64,000 nucleotides of DNA from Pseudonocardia xinjiangensis (GTDB taxonomy: Bacteria > Actinomycetota > Actinomycetes > Mycobacteriales > Pseudonocardiaceae): the NCBI RefSeq assembly GCF_012911925.1, contig NZ_JAAXKY010000002.1:1-64000 (forward strand). The letters run 5' to 3'. Under the pieces are notes generated by a model, which worked only from the letters and a program-made list of their open reading frames with translations, did no database searches and was not told where the DNA came from. Below, piece after piece: positions 34,638 through 44,712 of the stretch. Position 1 is the stretch's first letter, and the number at the start of each line of letters is the position of its first letter. A program made the position numbers and the translations under genes.

Positions 34638-36140
34638 TCAGGAAGCCCGGCAAGTCACGTCGTCCTCGGGCATCTCGCCGTCGACCAGATAGCGTGTGGT
34701 GACGTCCGACGCACAGGCGTTGCCGCCGAGGACGTAGGCGCCGTGACCGCTGGCGTCGACGCTCACCAGGCGGGCGCGGGAGCCGAACTTCTCGCGGAGC
34801 AGCTCACCGCCGCGGTAGGGGGTGGGCGGGTCGTACCGATTCTGGACGAGCAGGACGTCGGTCGGTCCCTCGTCGGCGATCTCGACCGGGGCCTCTGCCG
34901 GTTCGTACGGCCAGTAGGCGCACGGCGTGATGTTCGCGGCGGCCGCGCCGTAGAGCGGGAACCGTTCGCGGTCCTGCGCGACGGCGCGCTGGTACGTTTG
35001 CACGTCCTCGGGCCAATCGACGTCGTTGCAGGTCACGGACAGGAACACCGAGAGGGAGTTCTCCAGGGCCACCAGGTCCGGGGGGCCGCCCGGGGCCGGC
35101 GGCAGCGGAGCGCCGGTGCGCATGCTCTGCCAGAGCTGCGCTGTCGAGGCGTACTGCCTCTCGTTGAAGAGACCACCGAACGTGGCGGCCCGGAACGTGG
35201 CGCCGTCGATGCCCTGCACCGGTTCGTCGTCGAGGCGCGCGGCGATCTCGGCGTATGTCGCCCGCACCTCGTCGGCGGTGCGGCCCAGGCCGTAGCTGTC
35301 GTGCCGCTCCGCCACCCAGCTCGCGAAGGCCGGGAAGGTCTGCTCCATGCCCAGTGCGTAGCGGCGCATGCCGTCGCGGTCGAGGTGGGTGTCGCCGACG
35401 TTGCTGTCGAGCACGATCCGGTCGGACCGCTCCGGGAACAGCGACGCGTACGCGGCCCCCAGCGCGGAGCCGTAGGAGTAGCCCAGGAAGCTGGCCTTCT
35501 CCTCACCGAGCGCAGCCCGGATCCGGTCCAGGTCGCGAGCCATGTTCGCCGTCGTCAGATGGCGCAGGAGGCCGTCCCGGTCGTTCTGCGCGCACTGCTG
35601 CGCCGCCCCCTCGGCGACCGCTGCCCGTTCGACGACCGCCGCGGCGTCGACCGCGTACGGCGGGATGTTGGCGAAGTACGGGCCGTCGACGGTGAACCCG
35701 CAGGTCACCGGGGCTGAGTAGCCGATGCCCCTGGTGTCCATGCCGATCACGTCGTAGCTGTCGGTCACGCTCGCGGGCAGCCCCTGGGCCACCAGCAACG
35801 CCGCGAGTGTCAACCCGGACCCACCCGGACCACCCGGGTTGAGCAGCAGCACCCCACGCCGTTTGCTCGGGTCCTGGCTGGCCAGCCGGGAGATCATGAT
35901 GTCGATCTCGCCGCTCGCCGGGTCGGCGTAGTCCACCGGCACCGGCACGGTGGCACAGTCCAACCGGGACGGTGCGGCCTTGGCCACGACGTCCTCGGGA
36001 CACGCGCCCCACACCACCTGCGCCGCGGGCTCGGCCGCAGCCGAACCGGCCATGGCGGGCGGCGTGGCACAGGCGCCGACGAGAGCCAACGACGCCGCCC
36101 CCAGGGCGACGCGCGTCAGCGAAACACGATGTGTGGTCAT
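34638..36140 (-). CDS. secreted TAP-like alpha/beta hydrolase lipoprotein (paralogue B)
   Basis: 500 residues, related to the hydrolase at 9583 but clearly diverged. Lipobox LVGACATP, NPGGPGGSG, nucleophile GYSYGS and a C-terminal TAP domain ending ...GHGAYVLGGNAC with the catalytic His. ATG at 36140 lacks a strong ribosome site; the frame continues upstream through the promoter palindrome, so a longer start is unlikely. It is divergent from a sensor kinase, which probably controls it. Confidence 0.85.
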   Translation of the reverse strand: MTTHRVSLTRVALGAASLALVGACATPPAMAGSAAAEPAAQVVWGACPEDVVAKAAPSRLDCATVPVPVDYADPASGEIDIMISRLASQDPSKRRGVLLLNPGGPGGSGLTLAALLVAQGLPASVTDSYDVIGMDTRGIGYSAPVTCGFTVDGPYFANIPPYAVDAAAVVERAAVAEGAAQQCAQNDRDGLLRHLTTANMARDLDRIRAALGEEKASFLGYSYGSALGAAYASLFPERSDRIVLDSNVGDTHLDRDGMRRYALGMEQTFPAFASWVAERHDSYGLGRTADEVRATYAEIAARLDDEPVQGIDGATFRAATFGGLFNERQYASTAQLWQSMRTGAPLPPAPGGPPDLVALENSLSVFLSVTCNDVDWPEDVQTYQRAVAQDRERFPLYGAAAANITPCAYWPYEPAEAPVEIADEGPTDVLLVQNRYDPPTPYRGGELLREKFGSRARLVSVDASGHGAYVLGGNACASDVTTRYLVDGEMPEDDVTCRAS

Positions 36141-36197
36141 GATCAGCACGCTAGGGAGATCACCCGGTGCGACGGATCGGTCGACGGCCTCGCCCCG

Positions 36198-36234
36198 TCC
36201 GACCGAAGTCGGGGTGTTCCCGACTTCGGTCGGA
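36198..36234. promoter_or_regulatory. 16-bp-arm palindrome between hydrolase B and the two-component system
   Basis: TCCGACCGAAGTCGGG (36198-36213) and its exact reverse complement (36219-36234) flank GTGTT. It lies 58 bp from the hydrolase ATG and 37 bp from the kinase ATG, the expected site for a dimeric NarL-type regulator controlling both directions. Confidence 0.7.
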
Positions 36235-36270
36235 GGTGACGGGGGCCGGCGTCGACCTACGCTCGGGCCG

Positions 36271-37416
36271 ATGGACGAGACGACGCGGACCGTGCGGGAC
36301 CGGCTCCTCGACGGCGTACTGGTCGCGATCACCGCGGTGATCGGCGTGACCAGCGTGCTGGAGCGGGCCGGCGCGGGGGCGTCGCCGTCCTGGCCGCTCG
36401 TCCCCGACCTGGCCGCCGTGGTCGTCGCGTGCGCGGCGCTGTGGTGGAGACGGCGCTCCCCGGTGGTCCTGGCCGCCGCGCTGATCGCACTGTCCGCGGT
36501 GGCCGACGCCGTCACCGCGGCGGTGGCCGTCGCGCTGTTCACCGTGGCCGCCCGACGCACCGCCCGCGACACCGCGGTGCTGTTCGCCGCCGCCCTGCTC
36601 GCCTTCGGGGTGCACCATCTGCTGCGGCCGGACCCGATGTGGCCGCTGCTGGTGGTCGCCGGATGGCTGGTCGCGCTCTACGTCGCGGCAGTGGCCTGGG
36701 GACTGGCGGCGCGCAGCCGCCGGCAGCTCATCGAATCGCTGCGCGAACGCGCCACGGTGGCCGAGGTCGAGGCCCGGTTGCGCGCCGAGCGGCTCCAGCA
36801 CGAGGCGCGCGAGACCCTCGCCCGCGAGATGCACGACGTGCTGGGCCACCGCCTGTCGCTGCTCAGCGTGCACGCCGGGGCGATGACCTACCACCGCGAC
36901 GCCTCGCGCGAGGAGATGGGGCGGGCCGCTGAGGTGGTGCGGGAGAACGCCCACCGCGCCCTGCAGGACCTGCGCGAGGTCATCGGAGTGCTGCGTGCGC
37001 CGGTGGGGGAGCTGCCGACGCCGGGCGTCGTCGACGTTCCCGCACTGGTAGAGGAGGCCGTGCGCGCCGGCACCCCCGTCGAGCTGCACGACGAGGCGGG
37101 GGTGACGACCACCGACCAGGCCGTCGGGTCGGCGGTCGGCCGCACGCTCTACCGGCTCGTGCAGGAGGGACTGACCAACGTCCGCGTCCACGCCGCCTGC
37201 GCCCCGGTCGTCGTCCGCATCGCCGGCCGGCCCGGTGACCACCTCGCCGTCGAGGTGGTCAACGCGCGACCGCCCGGGCCGCCCGGTGAGCCCGGCAGCG
37301 GCAACGGGCTGCGCGGGCTGGCCGAGCGGGCCGCGCTCATCGGCGGGCACCTGGAGCACGGCCCGACCGACACCGGAGGCTGGCGGGTGGGGATGTGGCT
37401 ATCGTGGCCGAGGTGA
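36271..37416 (+). CDS. DesK-like sensor histidine kinase
   Basis: 381 residues. Four to five membrane helices occupy residues 15-145; the HisKA_3 dimerisation segment has EMHDVLGHRLS with phospho-acceptor His188; a HATPase_c domain follows with GNGLRGLAERA. No extracellular sensor domain is visible, so it probably senses membrane state, as LiaS/DesK kinases do. Overlaps the response regulator. Divergent from the exported hydrolase/membrane protein pair. Confidence 0.9.
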   Translation: MDETTRTVRDRLLDGVLVAITAVIGVTSVLERAGAGASPSWPLVPDLAAVVVACAALWWRRRSPVVLAAALIALSAVADAVTAAVAVALFTVAARRTARDTAVLFAAALLAFGVHHLLRPDPMWPLLVVAGWLVALYVAAVAWGLAARSRRQLIESLRERATVAEVEARLRAERLQHEARETLAREMHDVLGHRLSLLSVHAGAMTYHRDASREEMGRAAEVVRENAHRALQDLREVIGVLRAPVGELPTPGVVDVPALVEEAVRAGTPVELHDEAGVTTTDQAVGSAVGRTLYRLVQEGLTNVRVHAACAPVVVRIAGRPGDHLAVEVVNARPPGPPGEPGSGNGLRGLAERAALIGGHLEHGPTDTGGWRVGMWLSWPR

Positions 37417-38105
37417 CCACCCCGGGCCCCACCGTCCCCGGCTCGATCATCAGGGTCCTGGTCGCCGACGACGACCCCGTCGTCCGGTTCGGGCTGGCCA
37501 TGATGCTGCGCGGCGCCGCCGACCTGCGGGTGGTCGCCGAGGCGGGAGACGGGGCGGAGGCCGTGGCCCTGGCCGCCCGGCACAACCCCGACGTTGTGCT
37601 CATGGACATCCGCATGCCCGGCACGGACGGGCTGACCGCCACCGAGACGCTGCGCCGCCGCCCGTCACCACCGCACGTGGTCGTGCTGACCACGTTCGAC
37701 GCCGACGCCCATGTGCTCCGTGCCCTGCGGGTCGGGGCCGCTGGGTTCCTGCTCAAGGACACCCCGCCCGACGAGCTCGTCGACGCCATCCGCCTCGCCG
37801 CGCAGGGCCGCCCGGTGCTCTCCCCGGAGGTGACGCGCCGGCTCATCAACCGGGTCACCGAGCCCGGACCGGACGCGCGCCGGGACAACGCCCGCCGCCG
37901 GCTCGCCCAGCTCGCCGAACGGGAACGGGCCGTCGCGCTCGCCGTCGGCACCGGTTCGTCCAACGCCGAGATCGCCGCCGCCCATCACATCAGCCTGGCC
38001 ACGGTCAAGACCCACGTCTCGGCGATCCTCACCAAGCTCGACCTCAACAACCGCGTGCAGGTCGCCCTGCTCGTGCACGACGCGGACCTCGACCACACCG
38101 GCTGA
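37413..38105 (+). CDS. NarL/LuxR-type response regulator
   Basis: 230 residues. Receiver domain with LVADDDPVVR, phospho-acceptor Asp in VVLMDIRMPG and the Lys in LLKDTPP; C-terminal LuxR HTH (SSNAEIAAAHHISLATVKTH). GTG at 37413 overlaps the kinase stop by 4 bases; in-frame GTGs at 37395 and 37404 are alternatives. The palindrome at 36198 is its likely target. By architecture a cell-envelope stress pair. Confidence 0.9.
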   Translation: MTTPGPTVPGSIIRVLVADDDPVVRFGLAMMLRGAADLRVVAEAGDGAEAVALAARHNPDVVLMDIRMPGTDGLTATETLRRRPSPPHVVVLTTFDADAHVLRALRVGAAGFLLKDTPPDELVDAIRLAAQGRPVLSPEVTRRLINRVTEPGPDARRDNARRRLAQLAERERAVALAVGTGSSNAEIAAAHHISLATVKTHVSAILTKLDLNNRVQVALLVHDADLDHTG

Positions 38106-38130
38106 CGGGCCCCACGTGGTACCCGCCCCA

Positions 38131-38150
38131 GCGGCTTGAGTGTGCCGCGG
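38131..38150 (+). promoter_or_regulatory. half copy of the MerR-type box
   Basis: CAGCGGCTTGAGTGTGCCGC matches the left half of the box at 11219 over 21 bp including flanks, but the right arm GGCAC is lost. It follows the response regulator and precedes decayed sequence; probably an orphan piece. Confidence 0.35.
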
Positions 38151-38429
38151 CTTGGCCTGGCGGGGAGCGCTGGGTGGCCCACCCGGGATCGGAACTACAC
38201 GCAGTGCTGACCTCCGTTCTCGCGCGCGACTATCGCGGGGTGATGGAGTCGTAGTGTCGGTGCCGGGGTCGAGGTGGGTAGCCATGCCCTCCACTGTTGC
38301 CCCGGCGATTCCATGGTCGCTGCCCGCCAGCCTGTCCCTGCCGGTGGTAGTCACACGAGACGTAGGCAGAGCAGAGGCCTGTATGACGCCACACGACCGG
38401 TGCAACCGGGACCTTCACCGGACACGGGC

Positions 38430-38790
38430 TCCCGAAACGCACCTGAGGGAGGTCGGACTCCCGGTCGCGACGGCGCTGCCCGGTGTCGGGGAGAACCTCC
38501 ATGACCACCCGACCTGCGCACTGTCTACCCGACGACCGCCCCGACCTGCAGATCCTCTTCCAGGACAACACGACGGTCGGCCCGAACTGCACGCTCAGCA
38601 GCCCCCGATCCGTCCGACCGGCCCCGGCTCGATCCCAACGCCACGCCGACCCGCGCGACGTCGACGCGGTGCGCGACGGCCTGCGGATGGCGCGGGAGAT
38701 CGTAGATCCGACGCGCCGGCCGACTCGCGGGGGCCCGAGCTCCTCCCCGGCACCGCCACAGTGACGACGAGCCCGACTCCTACAGAGAGC
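38430..38790 (+). pseudogene. GMC oxidoreductase remnant
   Basis: One frame reads HLREVGLPVATALPGVGENL (near 38440), a hallmark of choline-dehydrogenase-like GMC flavoproteins. Later frames give DPRDVDAVRDGLRMAREIV and a GPELLPG block, the C-terminal region just before the active-site loop. Most of the middle is missing and the frame changes at least twice. The FAD-binding N-terminus is absent. The rest of 38106-38898 has no gene. Confidence 0.6.
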
Positions 38791-38898
38791 TGTTGGCCGC
38801 CGGAAACGAAGGTATCGTTCAGCATACTTCACTGGAAATGTTCTCCCTTTGGACATTTCCATCAGAACAAGTGGTAGCGCTGGTGTCGGAGGGTGATG

Positions 38899-39441
38899 AT
38901 GTCTGACCAGAAAGCCATGCTGCGGATGTGGGCGGCGCACACGGCGGCCGAGTTCGTGACTCGGGATGTGGACGCCACGATGCTGACCATGACGGACAAC
39001 CCGGCCGTTCTTCATGTGCCGACCGGCATGGGTGGTGTCGGATTCGACGAGGTCCGCGACTTCTATCAACAGTGGTTCGTGGGTCGGAATGCGACCGATT
39101 TGTCCATCGAGTCGATGAGTCAAACGATCGGAGATGCAAGCATCGTCGACGAGATGCTCGTTACGTTCACTCATGACATCGAAATTCCGTGGATCCTGCC
39201 CGCCGTGGCTCCCACGGGCAAGCAGGTGCGTGTCCCGGTGATCGGTATCGTGGGCTTCGAGGGCACCGCTGTCGCGAGCGAGCGCATCTACTGGGATCAG
39301 GCTGCCGTGCTCGCCCAGGTCGGTCTGCTGGACAGCGCAGCGGTGGAGCGGCTGCCCTTCGTCACCGCTCCCCATAGGCTGCTGGACGGATCTTTGGCCA
39401 TGAATCAACTGGCTCAGGCTCGGAGTACACCTTCAGCCTGA
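38899..39441 (+). CDS. SnoaL/NTF2-like protein
   Basis: 180 residues, NTF2-like fold: WAAHTAAEFVTRDVDATMLT at the start, FDEVRDFYQQWFVGR helix, then strands with EMLVTFTHDIEIPWILPAVAPTGKQVRVPVIGIVGFEG. ATG at 38899 has GGAGGG 5-6 bases upstream; ATG 38896 is also possible. Family members are carboxymethylenebutenolidase-associated or ester-cyclase-like; no precise function. Stands alone. Confidence 0.7.
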   Translation: MSDQKAMLRMWAAHTAAEFVTRDVDATMLTMTDNPAVLHVPTGMGGVGFDEVRDFYQQWFVGRNATDLSIESMSQTIGDASIVDEMLVTFTHDIEIPWILPAVAPTGKQVRVPVIGIVGFEGTAVASERIYWDQAAVLAQVGLLDSAAVERLPFVTAPHRLLDGSLAMNQLAQARSTPSA

Positions 39442-39572
39442 GCGCCCGCAGGGTCGGGCGCGGCCAGTTCGTCCCCGCCGACCTCACCGCGAGCTCTGCG
39501 CTGAAACGACGGCCGTCGCGGGTTCCGCGGGACCGGCCTGACCGACCTGGCCCGTGGGCCGCCGGTAAGCGG

Positions 39573-40885
39573 TCAGTCGAAGGTGATGACCGATCGCTTG
39601 CCGGAGTCGCCCTTGGCCATGGCGTCGAGCACGGCGTTGGCGTCGCGCAGGCCGATCGGGGTGAACTCGGGCAGGATGCCGTGCGCCGTCGAGAACGCGA
39701 GGGTGTCGCGCGTGTCGTGCGGGGAGCCGGACGGGTTGGCCATGACGTGCAGCCGGTTGAGCGCCATCGACTCGGTGGGCAGGCTGAGCGGCTCGGAGCC
39801 GTACCCGCACAGCACGAGCGTGCCGTCGGGCGCCAGGCCGGTGAGCGTCGCCGCAGCGGCCGAGGTGGACGGCGAGGCGTTGAGGATCAGGTCCGCACCG
39901 CCGTCCCAGGCCCTGAGCGCTTCGGCCGGGTCGGAGTCGTCGGTGGCGACGAACCGCTCGGCGCCCATCTCCCTGGCCGCCGTTTCGCGTCGGTTCGACC
40001 GGCTGATGACGGCCACGCGGCAGACTCCGCACGTGATGATCTTGACCAGAACCTCGGGCCTGTTGAGGAAGCGGTGCGGGGTCTGGCCGGTCGCCAGTTT
40101 GAACACCCGGAGGAAGTCAAACGGGCTCAGGTTGGCCGCCGCCGCGATGTCGTTGAGAGGGAGCGGCAGGTGATGGTTGTCGTTGATGAACGAGATGGCC
40201 CTACGCACTCGCACGTCCTCGCCTCTGACCGGCCACGGAGCGGGAAGTGAGCCGTGCCTGGTCAACAGATGAGCGAGCAGGTACGCGGCGGCCGTTTCCG
40301 CGTAGACCGGCTCGGCCCCGGCCAGTGCGGAGTCGCCAAGTCCACCGATCACCGCGGCCAGCACCGGGTCGTCGATCGCGAGTGCATGCGGCCAGGCCAC
40401 CTGTGCCGCGGAGGATCCGTGCAGGTCGGCCGCGGTGGTTTCGAGCAGGCCGGCGGACAGGAACACGTGCGTAGTCAGGAAACGGTCCTCGCCGCTCCAG
40501 CGCAGATGGCCGGCCGGCCTGGCGCGGTCACCTCCACCCGGCCCGGGTGGTAGTCGGCACGGTTCCAGCGCGCACCCTGCCGCGACTCGATGGTCGTCGT
40601 ACCCCTCGTGACCAGCACCACCATCAGATCGTCGACGGCGGGCAGGTCGAACTGTTCGGCCACCGGGGCGTTGTCCACCAGTTGCACGATCGGGGACAGC
40701 CAGCCGTTGTCCCGCCTGCTGCGCAGCCGCAACCGCGCGACGGCACTCTGATCGTCGATCAGTGCGTCGAACACAACACCGCCCGTCAGAAAGGACTTCG
40801 CCCCGGCGGACGACGTCGGCGATCGAGTGGCCGGGCACGATTGGAAACGGGGTGGCGCCCCAGCTGTCATGCGCCTGGCGAGCAT
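39573..40885 (-). pseudogene. chimera: frameshifted AraC regulator fused to alcohol dehydrogenase
   Basis: Upstream (40057-40885) is an AraC regulator: cupin-like sensor part in one frame, shifting near 40515 to a second frame with LRWSGEDRFLTTHVFL and the first HTH (LPLPLNDIAAAANLSPFDFL ... GQTPHRFLNRP). At about 40057 the second HTH is replaced by EVLVKIITCGVC, the start of a zinc alcohol dehydrogenase, which then jumps over its catalytic domain to the Rossmann part (NRRETAAREMGAERFVATDD) and a normal C-terminus. Two genes thus appear joined by deletion. Confidence 0.65.
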
Positions 40886-42097
40886 TCAGGTTGCTCCGGC
40901 GGTGGGGCCGTTATCCAGGGCGTTGAACCGGCCAGAGAGGTCAGGTCCACTGCGACGGCGGCCCAAGCGAACCTCTACCAGCGCGCCACCCTCCACGCGA
41001 GCCTTGGTCGGGCCGCGTAACTCTTCACGGCACACCGCCGAGGCGGCGCAGCAGAGCGCGGTGCCGTCCGGCGGGACGAGTGGTCGGCCTTGCTCCCAGA
41101 ACTTCCCACGCTGGTTTCTCGTGTGCTCGTGTCGACCGGGCGAGCCAGCAGCGGGGGAGGCCGGGTGCCTCCAGCTGTGAAATACAGGATCGATGCGTCG
41201 CCACCCCTGCAAGCGGGTGTATCGCCCTCACGGACACGGCCGTGGTTGGCACCAGCGCGGCCAGTGATCGCGACCGCTGGAAAAACATCACCATCGAAGG
41301 GGCTCGGTCCTGCCATGCACCCAGGATGCCCGGTGAATTCCCGATGGCAAAGACAGCGTCAATCGTCATAGTCCTACTAGCAGGGTGACGAACCGCAGAA
41401 GTTGGCATTCGGGTCTGTATTCGCCGGGGATCATCGGCTTCTCGGCTGGGGTACCGGCCAGCTGGAGCGCCTGTGTGATGCAGCACCAGCTCGAGCTGCT
41501 GGAGGGATGCTCCGGGGGAGCCGCCCGGGTGGCCTGTTGATCAAGCAGCTCGACAGGGATCGCACCTCCTCGGTCCTGGGCTGGCGGAGCGCGATGGCGA
41601 TCGGACGAGCTCCGGGCGGCGAACTGAATGCGGGTCGGCCGATGGTCGCCCTGCGACCGCGCGTGCCGGCCGAGTCGGGCCCCGCGAGGCCGTGCGGGTA
41701 TGAGCTCGTGAGCGCCGCTGCCCGGACCGAGCCTCCGCCACCTGGCCGGCGCTACTTCATGTGATCACGCGCATCGGCGCCAACCGCCAGCATTTCCGTG
41801 ACGAGGGCCACGACCACGGCGACAGCGGCTAGTGCACCCTGTAGATATGTTATTTGTGTGAACCTGGTTCGCTGGTCCCCGGGTGGGAGCGGCTTGCCGA
41901 GCATTGATGACTAATCTCCCGATCCCGCATCCGGCGCCGGATTTTCCTAACATTTGCGTTGAGCCGCGTGTTTGCCCCGGGTACGACTTAACTTCGCCGT
42001 CTACCCGTGAGCTGCCACCCGTTCCCTGTATCTGCTGTGTCCGAGCTGCATCGCTCGGCAGTGCGCTCGTTGGAATGCATGGAGGTCAGCCGTACCC
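40886..42097. other. 1.2-kb stretch without a gene, holding one MITE-like repeat
   Basis: No frame on either strand shows family motifs. It contains repeat copy 1 (41566-41737). The part 41760-42000 is relatively AT-rich (for example TAGATATGTTATTTGTGTG near 41842) and may hold the promoter of the amidohydrolase. Confidence 0.4.
41566..41737 (+). mobile_element. 172-bp MITE-like repeat, copy 1
   Basis: Identical over 172 bp to 42915-43086, same orientation. Ends carry imperfect inverted repeats, CTCGGTCCTGGGC (41569-41581) against GCCCGGACCGAG (41720-41731), differing by one inserted T. No transposase inside. The size and ends fit a miniature element moved in trans. Confidence 0.65.
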
Positions 42098-42914
42098 GTG
42101 AGGAGCACGCAGCCCGTCTGTCTCCCCGAGGCCGTCCCGCACCTCGCCGGAACCGTCGTGCGTGCCCTCCGCGGGGTGCGTCTGCTCGACGGCACCGTGG
42201 CCGACCTGCTGGTCGCAGACGGGGTGATCGAGGCCGTGGTGGCGCACGAGCCCGGCGTGCTGTCCGTACCGGATCAGCGGCCCGGTGGCGACGTGCTGGG
42301 TTCCGACCTCGACGCCTCCGGGTGGCGTGTCCTGCCTGCGGCCTGTGAACCGCACGCCCACCTCGACAAGGCCCTCACCGCTCCCCGCACCGATCCCGGC
42401 GCGGGCAACGACCTGGTCGCCGCGATCGGGCAGTGGCGGGCGGTGGTCCCCGGAATCGACGGTGCGGACATCTCCACGAGGGCGCTCGCCGCCGTGCACC
42501 GGTACGTCGCGCGGGGAATCACCGCCGTCCGCACGCACGTCGACGTCCTGCCCGACGGCGACCGGCTTCGCGGCATCGACGCCCTGGTTGCGCTGCGCGA
42601 GCGGCTCCGTGGCCGGGTCACCCTGCAGGTCTGCCTGCTGGCCGGCAGCGAGGTGCCCGACGCCGTGATCGCCGAGGCGCTGGCGCGGGGGATCGACATC
42701 GTCGGTGGGTGCCCGCATCTCGCGCCCAACCCGCGCCGCGAGATCGGCCGCATGCTCGACGTGGCGGAACGCCACGGTCTGCCTGTGGACCTGCACGCCG
42801 ACGAGCAGACCGATGTCGGCGGGCCCGATGCGAGCCTGGACATCGTCGGCATGGCCCGGCAGGTCCTCGCTCGAGGCCTGGCGCAGCGCGTGACGGCGAG
42901 CCACTGTGTCCGGG
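42098..42914 (+). pseudogene. cytosine-deaminase-type amidohydrolase, 3'-truncated
   Basis: About 270 residues of an amidohydrolase: metal motif HAHLDKAL, then THVDVLPDGDRLRG, DLHADEQTD and a final ASHC. This order matches CodA/AtzB-like deaminases, which normally continue for another 130 residues with the last Asp ligand. The gene stops at the repeat copy 2, so it is inactive. GTG start; GGAGG lies 12 bases upstream. Confidence 0.7.
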
Positions 42915-43086
42915 CTCCTCGGTCCTGGGCTGGCGGAGCGCGATGGCGATCGGACGAGCTCCGGGCGGCGAACTGAATGCGGGTCGGCCGATGGTCGCCC
43001 TGCGACCGCGCGTGCCGGCCGAGTCGGGCCCCGCGAGGCCGTGCGGGTATGAGCTCGTGAGCGCCGCTGCCCGGACCGAGCCTCCG
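42915..43086 (+). mobile_element. 172-bp MITE-like repeat, copy 2
   Basis: Exact copy of 41566-41737. It forms the junction between the truncated amidohydrolase and the truncated amidase, suggesting that recombination between copies, or a deletion at the element, fused the two genes. Confidence 0.65.
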
Positions 43087-43099
43087 GCTACCTGCTGGC

Positions 43100-43896
43100 C
43101 CTGGGTCGGGCCCTGGACGCGCGGGCGAGAACCGCACGACCTCGCCGTCGAGGACTATGTGGGCGAGCTGGACCGCCCGACCGACGGCCTGCGCATCGGC
43201 GTGGTCAGCGAGGGCTTCGGCCACCCCGACTCCGACCCGGCCGTCGACGACGCCGTCCGTGCCGCCGTCGAGATCCTGCGCGACGCGGGGCTCACCGCCG
43301 AGGACGTCTCCATCCCCTGGCACCTGCACGGCAAGAACCTGTGGATGATCATCAACGTCGCGGGCGGCGCCGCGCAGATGGTGGACGGCAACGGTTACGG
43401 CCTGAGCCAGCACGGCCTCTACGACCCGCAGCTCATGGAGTTCTACGGCGCCAAGTGGCGCGAGGACGGCAGCCAGTTCTCCGAGACCGTCAAGTTGATG
43501 CTGCTTGCCGGCTGCTACACGCTCGACCGCCATCACGGCACGCACTACGCCATGGCCCGCAACCTGGCGCCCCGGCTGCGGGCAGCCTACGACGAGGCAC
43601 TCGACCGCTACGACGTGCTGATCATGCCGACCACGCCGATGCAGGCATCGATCATCCCGGCCGCCGACGCCCCGCGCGAGGAGGTGATCGCCCGCGCCTT
43701 CGAGCCGGTGACCAACACCTGTCCCCTGGACGTGACGGGCCACCCTGCGTGCAGTGTGCCCGCTGGCCTGGTGAATGGTCTGCCGACCGGAATGATGATC
43801 ATCGGCGGGCACTTTGACGACGCCACCGTGCTGCGTGTGGCCCACACGTTCGAGCAGGCCGTCGGGGGCTTCCCGGCACCGGTCGCATGCGTCTGA
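43100..43896 (+). pseudogene. amidase signature family protein, N-terminus missing
   Basis: From VEDYVGELDRPTDGLRIGVV to the end, this is the C-terminal two thirds of an amidase (HYAMARNLAPRLRAAYDEAL, DVLIMPTTPMQA, then CSVPAGLVNGLPTGMMIIG). The Ser-cisSer-Lys catalytic region would lie upstream and is absent; the open frame runs into the repeat. Amidohydrolase plus amidase suggests a lost ring-opening pathway for a cyclic amide. Confidence 0.7.
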
Positions 43897-44712
43897 ATGA
43901 CGCCTTCCGAGAGCCCGTCTGCAGCCGCCGCGGCCGGGACGCTGCGACCGACGCATTCAAGGCCGGTCCTGATGTCGCGCGTGTCGTTGTATGCCGGCCT
44001 CGGCTCGTACGGCCCGTCCTCGCTGGAACAGCTTGGTTCTTCGGAGAGCACTGCATGGCAATCCTGGCCGCGGAGCAGGCGGTCATCGCGGCGCGTGGCG
44101 TCGCCGCAACCCTGACTGAGGACGCGCTGGAGCGCGACAGGGCGCCGCCGCCTGCCGCTGGATGATCACAGACAAGGGACGACGGAGATCTCGGGCCGAG
44201 CGGGGCACCGTGCGCGCGAGGCATGGTCGGGTATCGACCACAGCCGAACGGCTTGGGCGGTCCGATGGCGGGCGAGTGCGGCCATTCCCCGCGCCGCGCT
44301 CGACGGCGGTGAGCGGGCATACCCGGGTGTTGTCGGCGAGGGGGTCGCAAGGCCGGAACCGCACCCTGCTCGCCCCGGAACTGAGCGGCCCGATCACCCG
44401 CTGCCGGTTGGACATCACGCTGCAGAGCAGCGGTGAAACGATTTTCTTCCTCGTCTGACCAGGAGGGAACCTCCTTCCGAGGAGTGTGATCCCGCATCTG
44501 TTCGTGCCTCCGCGCGGTCTGGTTGGACGTCTACTCGCTGACTATCGACACTTCGTAAGGACCACGATGATGCACTGGAGTGACGACCCGTTCGACGTGG
44601 ATCTGGAACTCTCCCGATCGCGGCGGGTAACGAGCAGAGTGGCAGGGGCGGCCGGGCTCGCGGAGAATTGCGCCGGCTTGTGGATCGGGTACGAGTGTGC
44701 CGGTCGTCGAGC
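43897..44712. other. 816-bp stretch without a recognisable gene
   Basis: Several open frames exist but none carries motifs or a ribosome site. A GGAGG-like site near 44461 is not followed by a conserved frame. Confidence 0.4.

Noticed and set aside
41569..41731. Small gene inside the 172-bp repeat
   Set aside because: Open frames cross it in several phases without a start, ribosome site or family motif; it is better explained as a non-coding mobile element.
42433..43896. A single 487-codon amidase-like gene
   Set aside because: Its first half is an out-of-frame shadow of the amidohydrolase and the repeat; only the last 265 codons match amidases.
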